In this document: piece after piece, positions 17,505 through 25,373 of the stretch
Layout of the letters: each line of letters begins with the position of its first letter
Numbering within the stretch: the stretch's first letter is position 1
From: CAVZLD01 sp964522605
GTDB lineage: Bacteria > Planctomycetota > Planctomycetia > Pirellulales > Pirellulaceae
Assembly (NCBI GenBank): GCA_964522605.1
Contig: CAZFWV010000040.1
Coordinates: forward strand, 1 to 32,992
Direction of reading: 5' to 3'
DNA: 32,992 bases
Program-made: the position numbers and the translations under genes
The notes under the pieces: model-generated
Database searches by the model: none
The model's input: the letters and a program-made list of their open reading frames with translations, nothing else
Told to the model about the DNA's origin: nothing

Positions 17505-18054
17505 GAATACTCTCCTCGTCGTTCTCTACTCGATTGTTCGGCCACAATTCGCCGATGGTGCTGGCATCCAGTACTCGGCGTTGCGGTATGCGGTGGCCGC
17601 GTTGGCTGACGTCCACTCCCACCAAGGGAGGGTCCAGAAGAGGGGCATCCCACCGTGTTCCCCCCTCAATCAGCGGTCCTCCACCGAAGATGGCGAAGGA
17701 GTCTTTTTTGGTGTGTCACTCCGGAGTGCTTCCGCAACCAAAACGGATGGGTAGCCGACTCACCGCAACTGCGATGCCATTCGTGGATTTGAAATCGGAT
17801 TTGCAGAAAGAATCTGCCTTCGGAATCCTCCGTTCGGCTCGTCGCTCTGCTCGCAAAGCAAAGCCCCGCTTAGCACAATGATGCGTGGGACCCATTCCGC
17901 GCCCGCCGCGCGAAAAGGTGTTGCGGCGGTGGGCATCCAGACCTCGGAGCGGGCGTTGACGGCACGAGACTGTGAAGCTTGGACACGTACGGGCGTGCTT
18001 ATCGGCACACCGCGCGCTTGAATCGCCAATCTCCGACATGGGAGTCGCGAGTCG
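17505..18054. other. Divergent intergenic region between nifJ and apbE
   Basis: These 550 bp hold no gene I can recognise. Several open frames overlap each other on both strands but show no family motif or good ribosome binding site. The region should contain the promoters of nifJ (leftward) and apbE (rightward). A perfect 12-bp palindrome, CACTCCGGAGTG, is at 17717-17728. The YGACA-N6-TGTCA element found before the two hydrogenase operons was not seen here. Confidence 0.6.
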
Positions 18055-19116
18055 ATGACACGTATTTGGGACCGCGTTCGCACCGCGCGGGCAATCTGGC
18101 CCGTGCTCGGACTCTTACTGTTGATTCTGGGAGGACTGTTTTGGTCGATTTTTCGCGGACGACCGTCCGTGGCTCAGAAGACCATTACCCCACTAGTGAT
18201 GGGAACGACCAGTCGCCTGACCGCCGTCGGTGACGCCGGTCGGTTGGACGCTGCGCTCCGGGCCGCCCAAGCTGAGCTGGAGGCCGTCAACGCGCGGATG
18301 TCGACTTACCTCGCGGACAGCGAGCTGAGCCGCTGGAATCGATCCAAAACGGGCACCGAAGTCGAGCTCAGCGAAACCACGAGAGACGTGCTTCAACAGG
18401 CGTTGGTACTGTCCCGGCAATCGGACGGCGCCTTCGACGTGACCGTCCGGCCGCTGCTTCGCGTGTGGCAGAAGGCGGGCGAAAGTGGGCGTTTGCCGGA
18501 TCCGAGCGAACTCGCAGCAGTACGATCGCAGGTCGGTGCCGAGAAATTGCGGCTGGACGCCCATCGGGTTCGCAAGACGGTGCCCGGCGTCGAGATTACG
18601 CTCGATGCGATTGCCAAAGGCTATGCGATCCACCAAGCCGTTTTAAAAATGCAGCAGTTTGGACTTGCCGGCGGACTGGTGGACGTCGGCGGCGACATCG
18701 AATGTTTCGGTCACCCGTTACAGGGAGATTCCTGGCGGATCGCGGTCCAACATCCAGCTGCCGACGCACACCTGCTGATCCTGGAATGCAAACCCGACAA
18801 CGGAACTCTGGCCGTTTGCACCTCCGGTGACTATCGACGGTTTGTCGAACTGAACGGCCAACGCTACAGCCACATCATCGATCCGCGCACGGGACAACCC
18901 GCCCGCGCCGCCTCAAGCGTAACGGTGATCGGCCCAACCGCACCCATCGCCGACGGGTGGGCCACCGCCTGCTCCGTGCTCGGCCCGCAAGATGGAACTC
19001 GCCTCCTCACCCAACAGCCCGGTCTCGACGCATTCTTCGTCAGCGGCTCCCCTGCCGCGCCGCACTTCGTCGAAACCCCCGGCTTTCGTCGCTACATCGC
19101 CGCCCCCCGCCCCTGA
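18055..19116 (+). CDS. apbE: FAD:protein FMN transferase, membrane-anchored
   Basis: This 353-aa ApbE-family enzyme attaches FMN covalently to a threonine or serine of target flavoproteins, using FAD and Mg2+, outside the cytoplasmic membrane. Residues 14-34 form one hydrophobic anchor (IWPVLGLLLLILGGLFWSIF), so the enzyme faces the periplasm; there is no lipobox. Family motifs: MGTTSRL, DGAFDVTVRPLLRVW, TLDAIAKGYA, VDVGGDIECFG, and SGDYRRFVELNGQRYSHIID with PRTGQPA. The usual targets (Nqr or Rnf subunits, or FMN-binding-domain proteins) are absent from this window. It is divergent from nifJ. The start at 18055 has GGGAG ten bases upstream. Confidence 0.93.
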   Translation: MTRIWDRVRTARAIWPVLGLLLLILGGLFWSIFRGRPSVAQKTITPLVMGTTSRLTAVGDAGRLDAALRAAQAELEAVNARMSTYLADSELSRWNRSKTGTEVELSETTRDVLQQALVLSRQSDGAFDVTVRPLLRVWQKAGESGRLPDPSELAAVRSQVGAEKLRLDAHRVRKTVPGVEITLDAIAKGYAIHQAVLKMQQFGLAGGLVDVGGDIECFGHPLQGDSWRIAVQHPAADAHLLILECKPDNGTLAVCTSGDYRRFVELNGQRYSHIIDPRTGQPARAASSVTVIGPTAPIADGWATACSVLGPQDGTRLLTQQPGLDAFFVSGSPAAPHFVETPGFRRYIAAPRP

Positions 19117-19199
19117 CCCAACGCAGGGACAGGCACTGCGTGGCGGGCGGGGAGTTGGACGCGGGGACCCAGCCGGCATGCCCCGACGTGGAGGGGCGA

Positions 19200-19369
19200 A
19201 GGAGCCGGAGAGTGACGAACAAGGAGTTCTGATTGTTGAGGGGAAGACAGATTCTGGATTGGCGAGTGGAGAACGGCGAGGAACGAAAGGTCTCGGCGGA
19301 TCTCGCCCGGTCCCCTGGCCTCCGACCCCTCAACAATCGGAGCTCCTTGTTCGTCAATCGCCGGCTCCT
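19200..19369. repeat. 44-bp inverted repeat with 82-bp loop
   Basis: Arm 19200-19243 is the reverse complement of 19326-19369 at 40 of 44 positions. The arms carry GACGAACAAGGAGTTCTGAT and CAATCGGAGCTCCTTGTTCG. The segment could fold into one long hairpin or be two oppositely oriented copies of one short repeat. Part of the arm (GAGCTCC…TTC…CAATCGCCG) recurs directly at 19392 and again after the gap, so this is a small cluster of related units. Confidence 0.7.
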
Positions 19370-19385
19370 CTTGCCTTGCCCTTAC

Positions 19386-19595
19386 CGATCAGAGCTCCCT
19401 ATTCAACAATCGCCGTTTCCTCCGTCCCACGCATTCCAACNNNNNNNNNNNNNNNNNNNNNNNNNNNNNNNNNNNNNNNNNNNNNNNNNNNNNNNNNNNN
19501 NNNNNNNNNNNNNNNNNNNNNNNNNNNNNNNNNNNNNNNNCGATCAGAGCTCCCTATTCAACAATCGCCGTTTCCTCCGTCCCACGCATTCCAAC
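19386..19595. other. Assembly gap flanked by identical 55-bp sequences
   Basis: Bases 19441-19540 are exactly 100 N. The 55 bases before the gap (19386-19440) and after it (19541-19595) are identical, starting CGATCAGAGCTCC and ending GCATTCCAAC. This means either a tandem repeat array of unknown length, or contig ends that overlap and were scaffolded with a default-size gap. In the second case no bases are missing and one copy is an artefact. Confidence 0.9.
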
Positions 19596-19826
19596 AGAGA
19601 CTGCGCACCATCCCCAGATTCCCCAGTTGACGTTCTTGCCACCCAACGCAGGCAACGCAGGGACAGGCACTGTGGCGGGGAGCCGACGCGGGCGTGCGTC
19701 CGTTGACGCTCTTCCTTTTTTCCTTGGTTGCCCCTAACCTTCCCGCCTCGAGATTCATCAAGCGGGCTGCGGAGGATCGCCGATCCTGATGACGGATCGG
19801 AATCGAATCGAGATGGAGAGAACACG

Positions 19827-20471
19827 ATGAACGTTCGCTGGTTGCTGATGGTGGTGAGTGCGTCGAGCATGGTGGTCCCGACGACGGCCCAGGGCCAGAC
19901 CTATGCGGACCGGGGAGCCGTCTTGGGAGGCGTCGCTGGAGCGTTGGCCGGTGCGGGGATTGGCAATCACAACGACGAGACGGCCGAGGGGGCTCTGATC
20001 GGCGGAGCGGTGGGACTGCTGACCGGGGCGGCAGTTGGACATTCGATGGATGGTCGAGCGGCGGAAGCCCAGGCGGCCCAGCGATACGCACAACAGGTTC
20101 GTCAGCAACAACTGGCGCGTGCGGTTTCCACACAAGACGTCGTGACCATGACACAAAACGGCCTGAGCGACGAGGTGATCATCAATCACATTCGACAGCA
20201 CGGCGTCCAGCGGTCTCTGGACGTTCACGACGTGATTTCGCTACATCGGCAGGGGGTGCGTGAGTCCGTGATTTCGGCGATGCAGCGGGCGACGGTGGGA
20301 CCCGCGGTTCCCCCACCAACGCCCGTCGTCCGGCAGCCCGTTGTCGTCGAAGAACGACACTATGTGGCGCCGGCACCCTACTGGTACTTTCCGCCCCATT
20401 ATCACCGCCATCATGTCTATCCGCGGTATCACCGGCCCGGAGTCTCGTGGGGAATTACGGTTCACAATTGA
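19827..20471 (+). CDS. Secreted glycine-zipper protein with His-rich tail
   Basis: This 214-aa protein has a signal peptide of about 24 residues (ending TTAQGQ). A glycine-zipper membrane-inserting segment follows (GAVLGGVAGALAGAGIGNH and GALIGGAVGLLTGAAVGH, residues 30-72), then a Gln-rich helix. A compact segment comes next with two similar halves, DVVTMTQNGLSDEVIINHI and DVHDVISLHRQGVRESVI. The C-terminus is rich in Pro, Tyr and His (PPHYHRHHVYPRYHRPG). The ATG at 19827 has GGAGAG six bases upstream; the frame extends to 19728 without better support. Such proteins occur in many planctomycetes and probably sit at the outer or inner membrane; function is unknown and the His cluster might bind metal. 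It converges on the transporter gene with 3 bp between the stops. Confidence 0.75.
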   Translation: MNVRWLLMVVSASSMVVPTTAQGQTYADRGAVLGGVAGALAGAGIGNHNDETAEGALIGGAVGLLTGAAVGHSMDGRAAEAQAAQRYAQQVRQQQLARAVSTQDVVTMTQNGLSDEVIINHIRQHGVQRSLDVHDVISLHRQGVRESVISAMQRATVGPAVPPPTPVVRQPVVVEERHYVAPAPYWYFPPHYHRHHVYPRYHRPGVSWGITVHN

Positions 20472-20474
20472 GCG

Positions 20475-21371
20475 TTAGGCGACCAACAGCCCGACGCCGA
20501 TGACCGAGAGCAATGCGCCGGCGATCGCGCGCGGCGTGACCGTTTCGCGAAGCAGGAACACGGAGAAGGGCAGAATCAGAACCGGCATCGTCGCCACGAT
20601 CGTGGTCACGATGCCCGCATGGCAATGCCGCAGCGCGATCAGGTACAGAACCACACCCAGATAGGGACCCACGATCGCTCCGCACGTGATGATCCGCATC
20701 ACATGCGCGTTTCGCATCGCGGCGATCACGGCGTCCGACCGGCGCGTCACCAGAATCAGCGGCAGGAAACCGACCACCCCTCCCAGAACGCGAATGAAGG
20801 TCGCCGCAACGGCGTCGTACTGGCCAAGCCCCTGTTGCGCCAACAAAGAGGATAGGGCCTGGATCAGCGACGCCGACAGAGCCAGGCCGATCCCCAGAAC
20901 GAGCGTTCGCTGCGACGACGACTCCGCCGCCGCCGATCGTTCGGAGACCACCCAGGCAACACCGGCCAGGGTGATCGCCATCGCCAGCCAACTGCGCAAC
21001 CCAAGCGGTTGCTGCAGGCCGATCCAAGCACCCAGCGCCGTGAAGGGCGGCGTGAGCGAATAGAGCAGCAGCGAGCGCCGCGGCCCGATCATCAGAAACG
21101 CCTTGAAGAGCAACAGATCGGCGAGAAAGAACCCCAGGAAACCCGACAGTCCCAGCACGCGCCATTGCTCGTACGACGCATCCGTTGGCAACACCAGGCC
21201 GCGAAATAAAACCCCATGGGCTGCAAGTAGCACGGTCGCCACCAACAAGCGAACAAAGCTCACCACGAGTGCGCCGACGTGCCGCCCGGCCGTTGTCCAT
21301 GCGACGGCCGAGAGCGTCCACAACAGGGCCGTGCCCACGGCCGCGAATTCTCCCACCTGCAACTGCACCAT
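20475..21371 (-). CDS. EamA/DMT-family transporter
   Basis: This 298-aa integral membrane protein has about ten hydrophobic segments arranged as two EamA repeats, typical of drug/metabolite transporters. Family-like features are the first helix (VGTALLWTLSAVAWTTAG), GLSGFLGFFLADLLLFKAFLMIGP at the third to fourth helix, LYSLTPPFTALGAW, and in the second repeat LYLIALRHCHAGIVTTIVAT with PVLILPFSVFLLRETVTPRA. The substrate cannot be predicted. The ribosome binding site is poor, so the start at 21371 is by frame length. It is divergent from the ferritin gene, with which it shares a 127-bp intergenic region. Confidence 0.88.
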   Translation of the reverse strand: MVQLQVGEFAAVGTALLWTLSAVAWTTAGRHVGALVVSFVRLLVATVLLAAHGVLFRGLVLPTDASYEQWRVLGLSGFLGFFLADLLLFKAFLMIGPRRSLLLYSLTPPFTALGAWIGLQQPLGLRSWLAMAITLAGVAWVVSERSAAAESSSQRTLVLGIGLALSASLIQALSSLLAQQGLGQYDAVAATFIRVLGGVVGFLPLILVTRRSDAVIAAMRNAHVMRIITCGAIVGPYLGVVLYLIALRHCHAGIVTTIVATMPVLILPFSVFLLRETVTPRAIAGALLSVIGVGLLVA

Positions 21372-21420
21372 CGGGCGGCCCAGAACTGGTTTCCAAGAAT
21401 GAATTCGGCTGACGGACCTG

Positions 21421-21447
21421 CTGAAACGATCCGCACCTCGCTATAAT
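21421..21447 (+). promoter_or_regulatory. Probable sigma-70-type promoter of the ferritin gene
   Basis: A perfect -10 hexamer TATAAT lies at 21442-21447. A -35-like CTGAAA is at 21421-21426, with a short 15-bp spacer. The -10 is 51 bp before the ferritin ATG. No iron-box (Fur) palindrome was recognised. Confidence 0.5.
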
Positions 21448-21498
21448 GCCCTACCCGCGATGGTTCGGGAAGACAGGAACCACAGGAGAGTTGAACCG

Positions 21499-22014
21499 AT
21501 GTTGAATCCCAAAATCCAGGACGCGTTCAATCATCACTTGAACCAGGAATTCTTTTCCGCCTACCTCTACCTTTCAATGGCCTCCTACTTTGAGGCACAA
21601 AATCTGTCCGGCATGGCGCAGTGGATGCGCGTTCAGTTTCAGGAAGAGTTGGCGCACGGATTGAAGTTCTTCGATTTTGTCCACGAGCGAGGCGGACGCG
21701 TACTGCTGGAATCGATCGCGACGCCCAAAACTGAATGGGATTCACCGCTGCATGCTTTCGAGGAAGCATACGAACACGAATGCGCGATTTCGGGCATGAT
21801 CAATCGACTCGTCGACCTGGCACTCGCCGAGAGCGATCACGCCGCCAATTCGTTTCTGCAATGGTTCGTGAATGAGCAAGTCGAAGAAGAGGCAACGGTC
21901 GACGCGATTGTCCAGAAGTTGAAACTCGTGGGCAACAACGGCGTCGCCTTGTTCATGCTGGACAACGAACTCGGCGGCCGCGTGACCGAATCCGCGGCTA
22001 CGAGCGCGGGATAA
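21499..22014 (+). CDS. ftnA: Ferritin, FtnA type
   Basis: This 171-aa non-haem ferritin oxidises Fe(II) and stores iron as a mineral in a 24-subunit shell in the cytoplasm. The ferroxidase ligands align with E. coli FtnA: E17 (NQEFFSAYLYL), E50 and H53 (EELAHGLKFF), the glutamate of YEHECAIS, and the acidic NEQVEEEA stretch. Length and four-helix pattern are normal. The ATG at 21499 is preferred over the longer frame at 21460 because AGGAG lies just upstream and MLNPKIQDAFN is a typical start. It is a single gene with its own promoter. It may protect the iron-sulfur-rich enzymes of this cell by limiting free iron, which is inference. Confidence 0.93.
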   Translation: MLNPKIQDAFNHHLNQEFFSAYLYLSMASYFEAQNLSGMAQWMRVQFQEELAHGLKFFDFVHERGGRVLLESIATPKTEWDSPLHAFEEAYEHECAISGMINRLVDLALAESDHAANSFLQWFVNEQVEEEATVDAIVQKLKLVGNNGVALFMLDNELGGRVTESAATSAG

Positions 22015-22064
22015 CGCGGCGGGTGATCTCAACAGACGCCCGTTTTCGCCCGGCAGACCGGACT

Positions 22065-22613
22065 TCACTTCATCTCTAAGATCGTCTTGAGAATGTTGAT
22101 CGTTGCCTCTGCCTGGGCAACGCGTGAGCGACTCTGGCCGGCGAGCGCGTTACCGTTGGCTTCGGCCTGCTGTCCCATGGCTTCCACGTATTTGACGATC
22201 TCGAGTTTCGCTTCGGCCGCAGCCAGTTGTTTTTCGACGATCATGCGCAAGACACGTACCTTACTTTCGGCCAACTGCACATTGACTTGCGCGATCTGAA
22301 CTTCCAGATTCGTGATCACGGCCGCGGGACGAAGTGACTGCAGCGTGCTGACCGTCATACTGGCCGTCTTGAGCTCTCGAATCGCATCCGCATAGGCGGT
22401 CGCCAGACGAATGAGATCATCCGTAGGTGTCTCCAACTCATCCAGCGCCACCACATCCGCAAGCGTTGGTGGTTCGACTTGCGCATGAACAGCCTTGGAG
22501 TAAACTGCCGGCAGGACGAAGGTCCACACGACGAGAAAACCAATCTGCCATCGGCTCAGAGGCCGACGAAGGAACGAACGGACGGATGGTGTCGATGAGA
22601 TGGAAGTCTGCAT
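22065..22613 (-). CDS. Secreted coiled-coil protein of unknown function
   Basis: I do not recognise the family of this 182-aa protein. Residues 22-44 (WQIGFLVVWTFVLPAVYSKAVHAQ) form a long signal peptide with a likely cleavage after VHAQ. The rest is almost entirely helix-forming and rich in Ala, Gln, Glu, Leu and Val, with heptad-like spacing from about residue 65 to the end (for example IAQVNVQLAESKVRVLRMIV and KQLAAAEAKLEIVKYVEAM). It resembles the helical hairpin of outer-membrane efflux proteins in composition only and is too short to be one. It is the last of three same-strand genes for exported proteins, 61 bp after the Cys-rich protein. Confidence 0.65.
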   Translation of the reverse strand: MQTSISSTPSVRSFLRRPLSRWQIGFLVVWTFVLPAVYSKAVHAQVEPPTLADVVALDELETPTDDLIRLATAYADAIRELKTASMTVSTLQSLRPAAVITNLEVQIAQVNVQLAESKVRVLRMIVEKQLAAAEAKLEIVKYVEAMGQQAEANGNALAGQSRSRVAQAEATINILKTILEMK

Positions 22614-22674
22614 GCTAGGCCTCTCGCAGAAGACGACTGTTTGAATCCTGAAGGGAAGCTCGCTTCAACGGTTT

Positions 22675-23394
22675 TCAACGGTTTAAACTATGGACGACCG
22701 GGGCGATCGGAGCAAGCGCCTGGACCTCGGCAGGCTCATCCCCTGGCAGCATATCGGCAGAAATCACCGGGGCAAAATTCGGAGCGGGATCCTGCGGCTG
22801 GTCACTGATCTGCAGTCGTACCGGGGGCGCCGATGCTTCGGGCGGCACGACGGGAGCCGGCAGAGGTTCCAGCTCGTCACCGGGCAGCACATGGGGTGCT
22901 ACTCCACAACAGCCCGCACAAAGCTCCTCGACAATGCACTCCATTTTCGGAACGTACTGCACGTACGACTTACGCACGAGCTGCTTTCGATCGCGAAAAT
23001 GGCACCGGCTCGGACCCAGCAAGTGGGACCAACTGGACAACAAGGGAGTCCGACCTCGGCATCCGGCACTCGAGTCACACGCGTCGCAGGCAACCGAATC
23101 GCAGGATAGCGTGTCACAGGAGTTGCAGGAGTCGCAGGAAAGACAGTCATTGCACGAAGCGCAATCAAGGCCGCCGACACACCCTGCCGCACTCAGGCTT
23201 TTGGGTGCCATGCAAATCGTTTCGCATTGCTCGTCGAAAAAGTCGCACTCCTCAATCTGCATCGTACAGACGGTGCGACAGACCAATTGAGTCGTGCAGG
23301 TCGCACCACACCGATCGCAACATCCGGCGTCGGCTCGATTGACCTGTGGAACGAGGAACGCCAGCAGAATCATCGCAAAATGTGTCGGTTTCAT
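22675..23394 (-). CDS. Secreted cysteine-rich protein
   Basis: This 239-aa protein has a signal peptide (MKPTHFAMILLAFLVPQVNRADA) and then 25 cysteines within about the first 165 residues. The pattern starts as GCCDRCGATC and becomes a near-repeat of short C-x-x-C and C-x-x-x-C units (CASCNDCLSCDSCNSCD, continuing to CDACDSSAGC). A basic segment (CHFRDRKQLVRKSYVQYVP) and another Cys group (CIVEELCAGCC) follow, then a Cys-free Pro/Ala/Glu-rich tail. I know no function; planctomycetes carry many Cys-rich exported proteins thought to belong to the cell envelope. Disulfide cross-linking or metal binding are both possible. It lies 35 bp downstream of the porin gene and is probably co-transcribed with it. 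Confidence 0.7.
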   Translation of the reverse strand: MKPTHFAMILLAFLVPQVNRADAGCCDRCGATCTTQLVCRTVCTMQIEECDFFDEQCETICMAPKSLSAAGCVGGLDCASCNDCLSCDSCNSCDTLSCDSVACDACDSSAGCRGRTPLLSSWSHLLGPSRCHFRDRKQLVRKSYVQYVPKMECIVEELCAGCCGVAPHVLPGDELEPLPAPVVPPEASAPPVRLQISDQPQDPAPNFAPVISADMLPGDEPAEVQALAPIAPVVHSLNR

Positions 23395-23429
23395 CGAGTT
23401 TCTCTCTTCCTTGGCCCCATTCCTGGTGA

Positions 23430-25373
23430 TCAGAAATCGAATTGCAGCCGCATGGCCAGAATGTCTCCTTCGCCGTCACTCGGGAGCCCCGTCACCAGAC
23501 TGTTCTTGGCAAACGGTCGAATCCAATTGAACATCATGCGGGTATAGGGGTTCCAATACCAATTGACTCCAACGGTTAGATCATTCAGTTGCTGGCCATT
23601 CACATCACTGAAATCGAGGTAGGACCAACGGCAGGCGACTTCCCAGGCACCCCAGCCCGAAGAGGGACCGCGCGGCGTGCCGACGAACCAGAAGTTCTCG
23701 TAGGGTGTCACCCGCTTGAAGTCGCCCATGATCCGGTCATACCGCCGGTTTTCTCCGGTCAGGAAGTAGCTGGCGAAGACATAAGCCCCGTACAAATCCG
23801 TCGTTCCACCGCCCGCTTGGTCCAGACTGGTCCACATCATTTCCGACTGAATCGACAAGGGACCGTGGACCCAGGCGAGTTCCGCGTTCGTGATGTGGTA
23901 TTGCTGCGTGTCAATGTCTCCCGTGGAGATCAAGGAGCTGCCGCGGTGAATTTCCGGTCGGGCCCCGAAATCCACCGGCCGAGAGTACGTGGGCGGCAAC
24001 GGCGGCGCGGCGGTGTCCTCGCGTAACCGGGGACGAGTGTACGTGTATCCAAGTCCCAAATGGACAAGGTAGCGTCCGTCGGTCAGATCGTCGTAGTACG
24101 GAGTGCCGGTGACCCGTCCCACGAGTCGCGTGCCCTGGTTGTCATCGATGATCGCGTGGGCACCTTCATTCATTTCGTCGAAGAAGGCTCCGAAGGCCCA
24201 GGTAAGGCGTTCGTTGGGCAAATGGTTGTACGCCGCAATCCCCACTTCACGCCCCGGGAGAAAGACGTTTGGCAGAGCTCGCTCCAAGAATGTGATGAAA
24301 TTGCTGGACGTCAGCCGCTCTAAGCCCATCGGCACAAAGAAGTGGCCCATGAGTACGGTGCCCAGACCGGGCATTTCTCGCACTCCCAGATAGGCATCTT
24401 TCATCTCCACGCCAAACTCACCCAGGTCCACTACCCCGGCCGAATCGACGGTACCGCGGAGATCGATCTCCGGCGAGAACTCCAGCTCCAACTGGTAGAA
24501 CAGCACGCCGTACCCGTCACCGGTCGCCGACAACCGCAAACGACGGAATTCGATGTAGTTCGGCTGGCCGCCAAAGTCCACGTCGTTCGGCCAATTCAGC
24601 CAGTCAAGGTGAACACGGCCACCCAACTGGATTCCCGGTGACGCGCCGGCTACCCAATCTTCATCCGTTTCATGAATCCCAACCTGAGTTTCGGTCACGA
24701 CCTCACGCACACGCTCAATCGCGCGCCGATTATCGCCGCTGGGTTCCAATTCCAAGACTTGATCGTACAACTGGTCAACCAAGTCAGGCTGATTCTTCAG
24801 CATGAGCGCAGCGGCAGGACCGTCGGCCGCCGGCCAGAATCCCACCGGACCGAGCGGTGCGGCAGGAGGGACCGGAGCGGCAGAAGCTGCCGGAATCGTC
24901 TCGGCCGTTGGTGCAATCGAAGGCGCCTCGTCTTCCAGTTCCGGCGCAAGAGGTTGCTCCGCCGCGGACACGATCGGCACGAGTGAAACATCGGGTGCGG
25001 ACGCCATTCCCTGGCCACCCAACTCAAGCCAGTCCTCGGACGGTTCGAGCGCCACGGCTAGCGGATCGTTGAGCGAGTCTTCTGCGGAGGCGGCCGCGAT
25101 CGGCGGACCAGTCTCCTGCGACAGCATCGGGAGCGGATCCGAGGCCCGCACCACAACTGGCGCCAACTGCTCGGCCGCATCCCCCGCTTCGCCGGCGCTC
25201 TGCGGAGCAACCAACGGCAACTGCACTTCGAAGGGTCGCGGCACAACGCCGTATGCCGGCCCCGTCCAGGGCAAGCTTTCCGGTGGAATGGGCAGCGGCG
25301 GCTGCGCCCGGCCCACTCCACTCGCCAGCAGCAACCCGACCAATATCGTTTCCAATCCCATCCGCCGATGCAT
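23430..25373 (-). CDS. Outer-membrane porin, phosphate-selective O/P-like
   Basis: This 647-aa protein has a signal peptide (MHRRMGLETILVGLLLASGVGRAQ) and about 180 residues of Pro/Ala/Glu-rich low complexity. A short helical piece (LVDQLYDQVLELEP) follows, then a beta-barrel from about residue 245 (GGRVHLDWLNWPND, EFRRLRLSATGDGYGVLFYQ, MGHFFVPMGLERLTSSNFIT). It ends with the C-terminal Phe (MRLQFDF) expected of outer-membrane barrel proteins. The barrel matches the OprO/OprP porin pattern, common and multi-copy in planctomycetes. The name does not prove phosphate selectivity. The start at 25373 has AGAGG five bases upstream. The long N-terminal extension is unusual for OprP itself and could be a periplasmic or wall-interacting linker. 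It is the first of three exported-protein genes. Confidence 0.85.
   Translation of the reverse strand: MHRRMGLETILVGLLLASGVGRAQPPLPIPPESLPWTGPAYGVVPRPFEVQLPLVAPQSAGEAGDAAEQLAPVVVRASDPLPMLSQETGPPIAAASAEDSLNDPLAVALEPSEDWLELGGQGMASAPDVSLVPIVSAAEQPLAPELEDEAPSIAPTAETIPAASAAPVPPAAPLGPVGFWPAADGPAAALMLKNQPDLVDQLYDQVLELEPSGDNRRAIERVREVVTETQVGIHETDEDWVAGASPGIQLGGRVHLDWLNWPNDVDFGGQPNYIEFRRLRLSATGDGYGVLFYQLELEFSPEIDLRGTVDSAGVVDLGEFGVEMKDAYLGVREMPGLGTVLMGHFFVPMGLERLTSSNFITFLERALPNVFLPGREVGIAAYNHLPNERLTWAFGAFFDEMNEGAHAIIDDNQGTRLVGRVTGTPYYDDLTDGRYLVHLGLGYTYTRPRLREDTAAPPLPPTYSRPVDFGARPEIHRGSSLISTGDIDTQQYHITNAELAWVHGPLSIQSEMMWTSLDQAGGGTTDLYGAYVFASYFLTGENRRYDRIMGDFKRVTPYENFWFVGTPRGPSSGWGAWEVACRWSYLDFSDVNGQQLNDLTVGVNWYWNPYTRMMFNWIRPFAKNSLVTGLPSDGEGDILAMRLQFDF

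Larger units (their letters stand above)
19119..19692 (+). repeat. Pair of direct repeats with GGACAGGCACTG core
   Basis: Copy 1 at 19119-19165 and copy 2 at 19653-19692 share CAACGCAGGGACAGGCACTG, then GTGGCGGG and GACGCGGG in the same order, with small indels. A shorter inverted relative (core GCAGTGCCTGTCC) is at 234-246. The two copies bracket the inverted repeat and the assembly gap. No gene is seen from 19117 to 19826, so this whole 710-bp stretch is repeat-rich non-coding DNA. Confidence 0.65.

Noticed and set aside
17716..18083. Minus-strand open frames upstream of apbE as a real gene
   Set aside because: Two overlapping frames of similar length, Arg/Ser-rich, no motif, no ribosome binding site, and they overlap the apbE start.
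19200..19640. CRISPR array in the repeat cluster
   Set aside because: Units are few, differ in orientation, have no regular spacers, and no cas gene is nearby.
20455..21396. Second long minus-strand frame overlapping the EamA transporter
   Set aside because: Gly/Arg-rich shadow frame without hydrophobic pattern; the transporter frame has the expected ten membrane segments.
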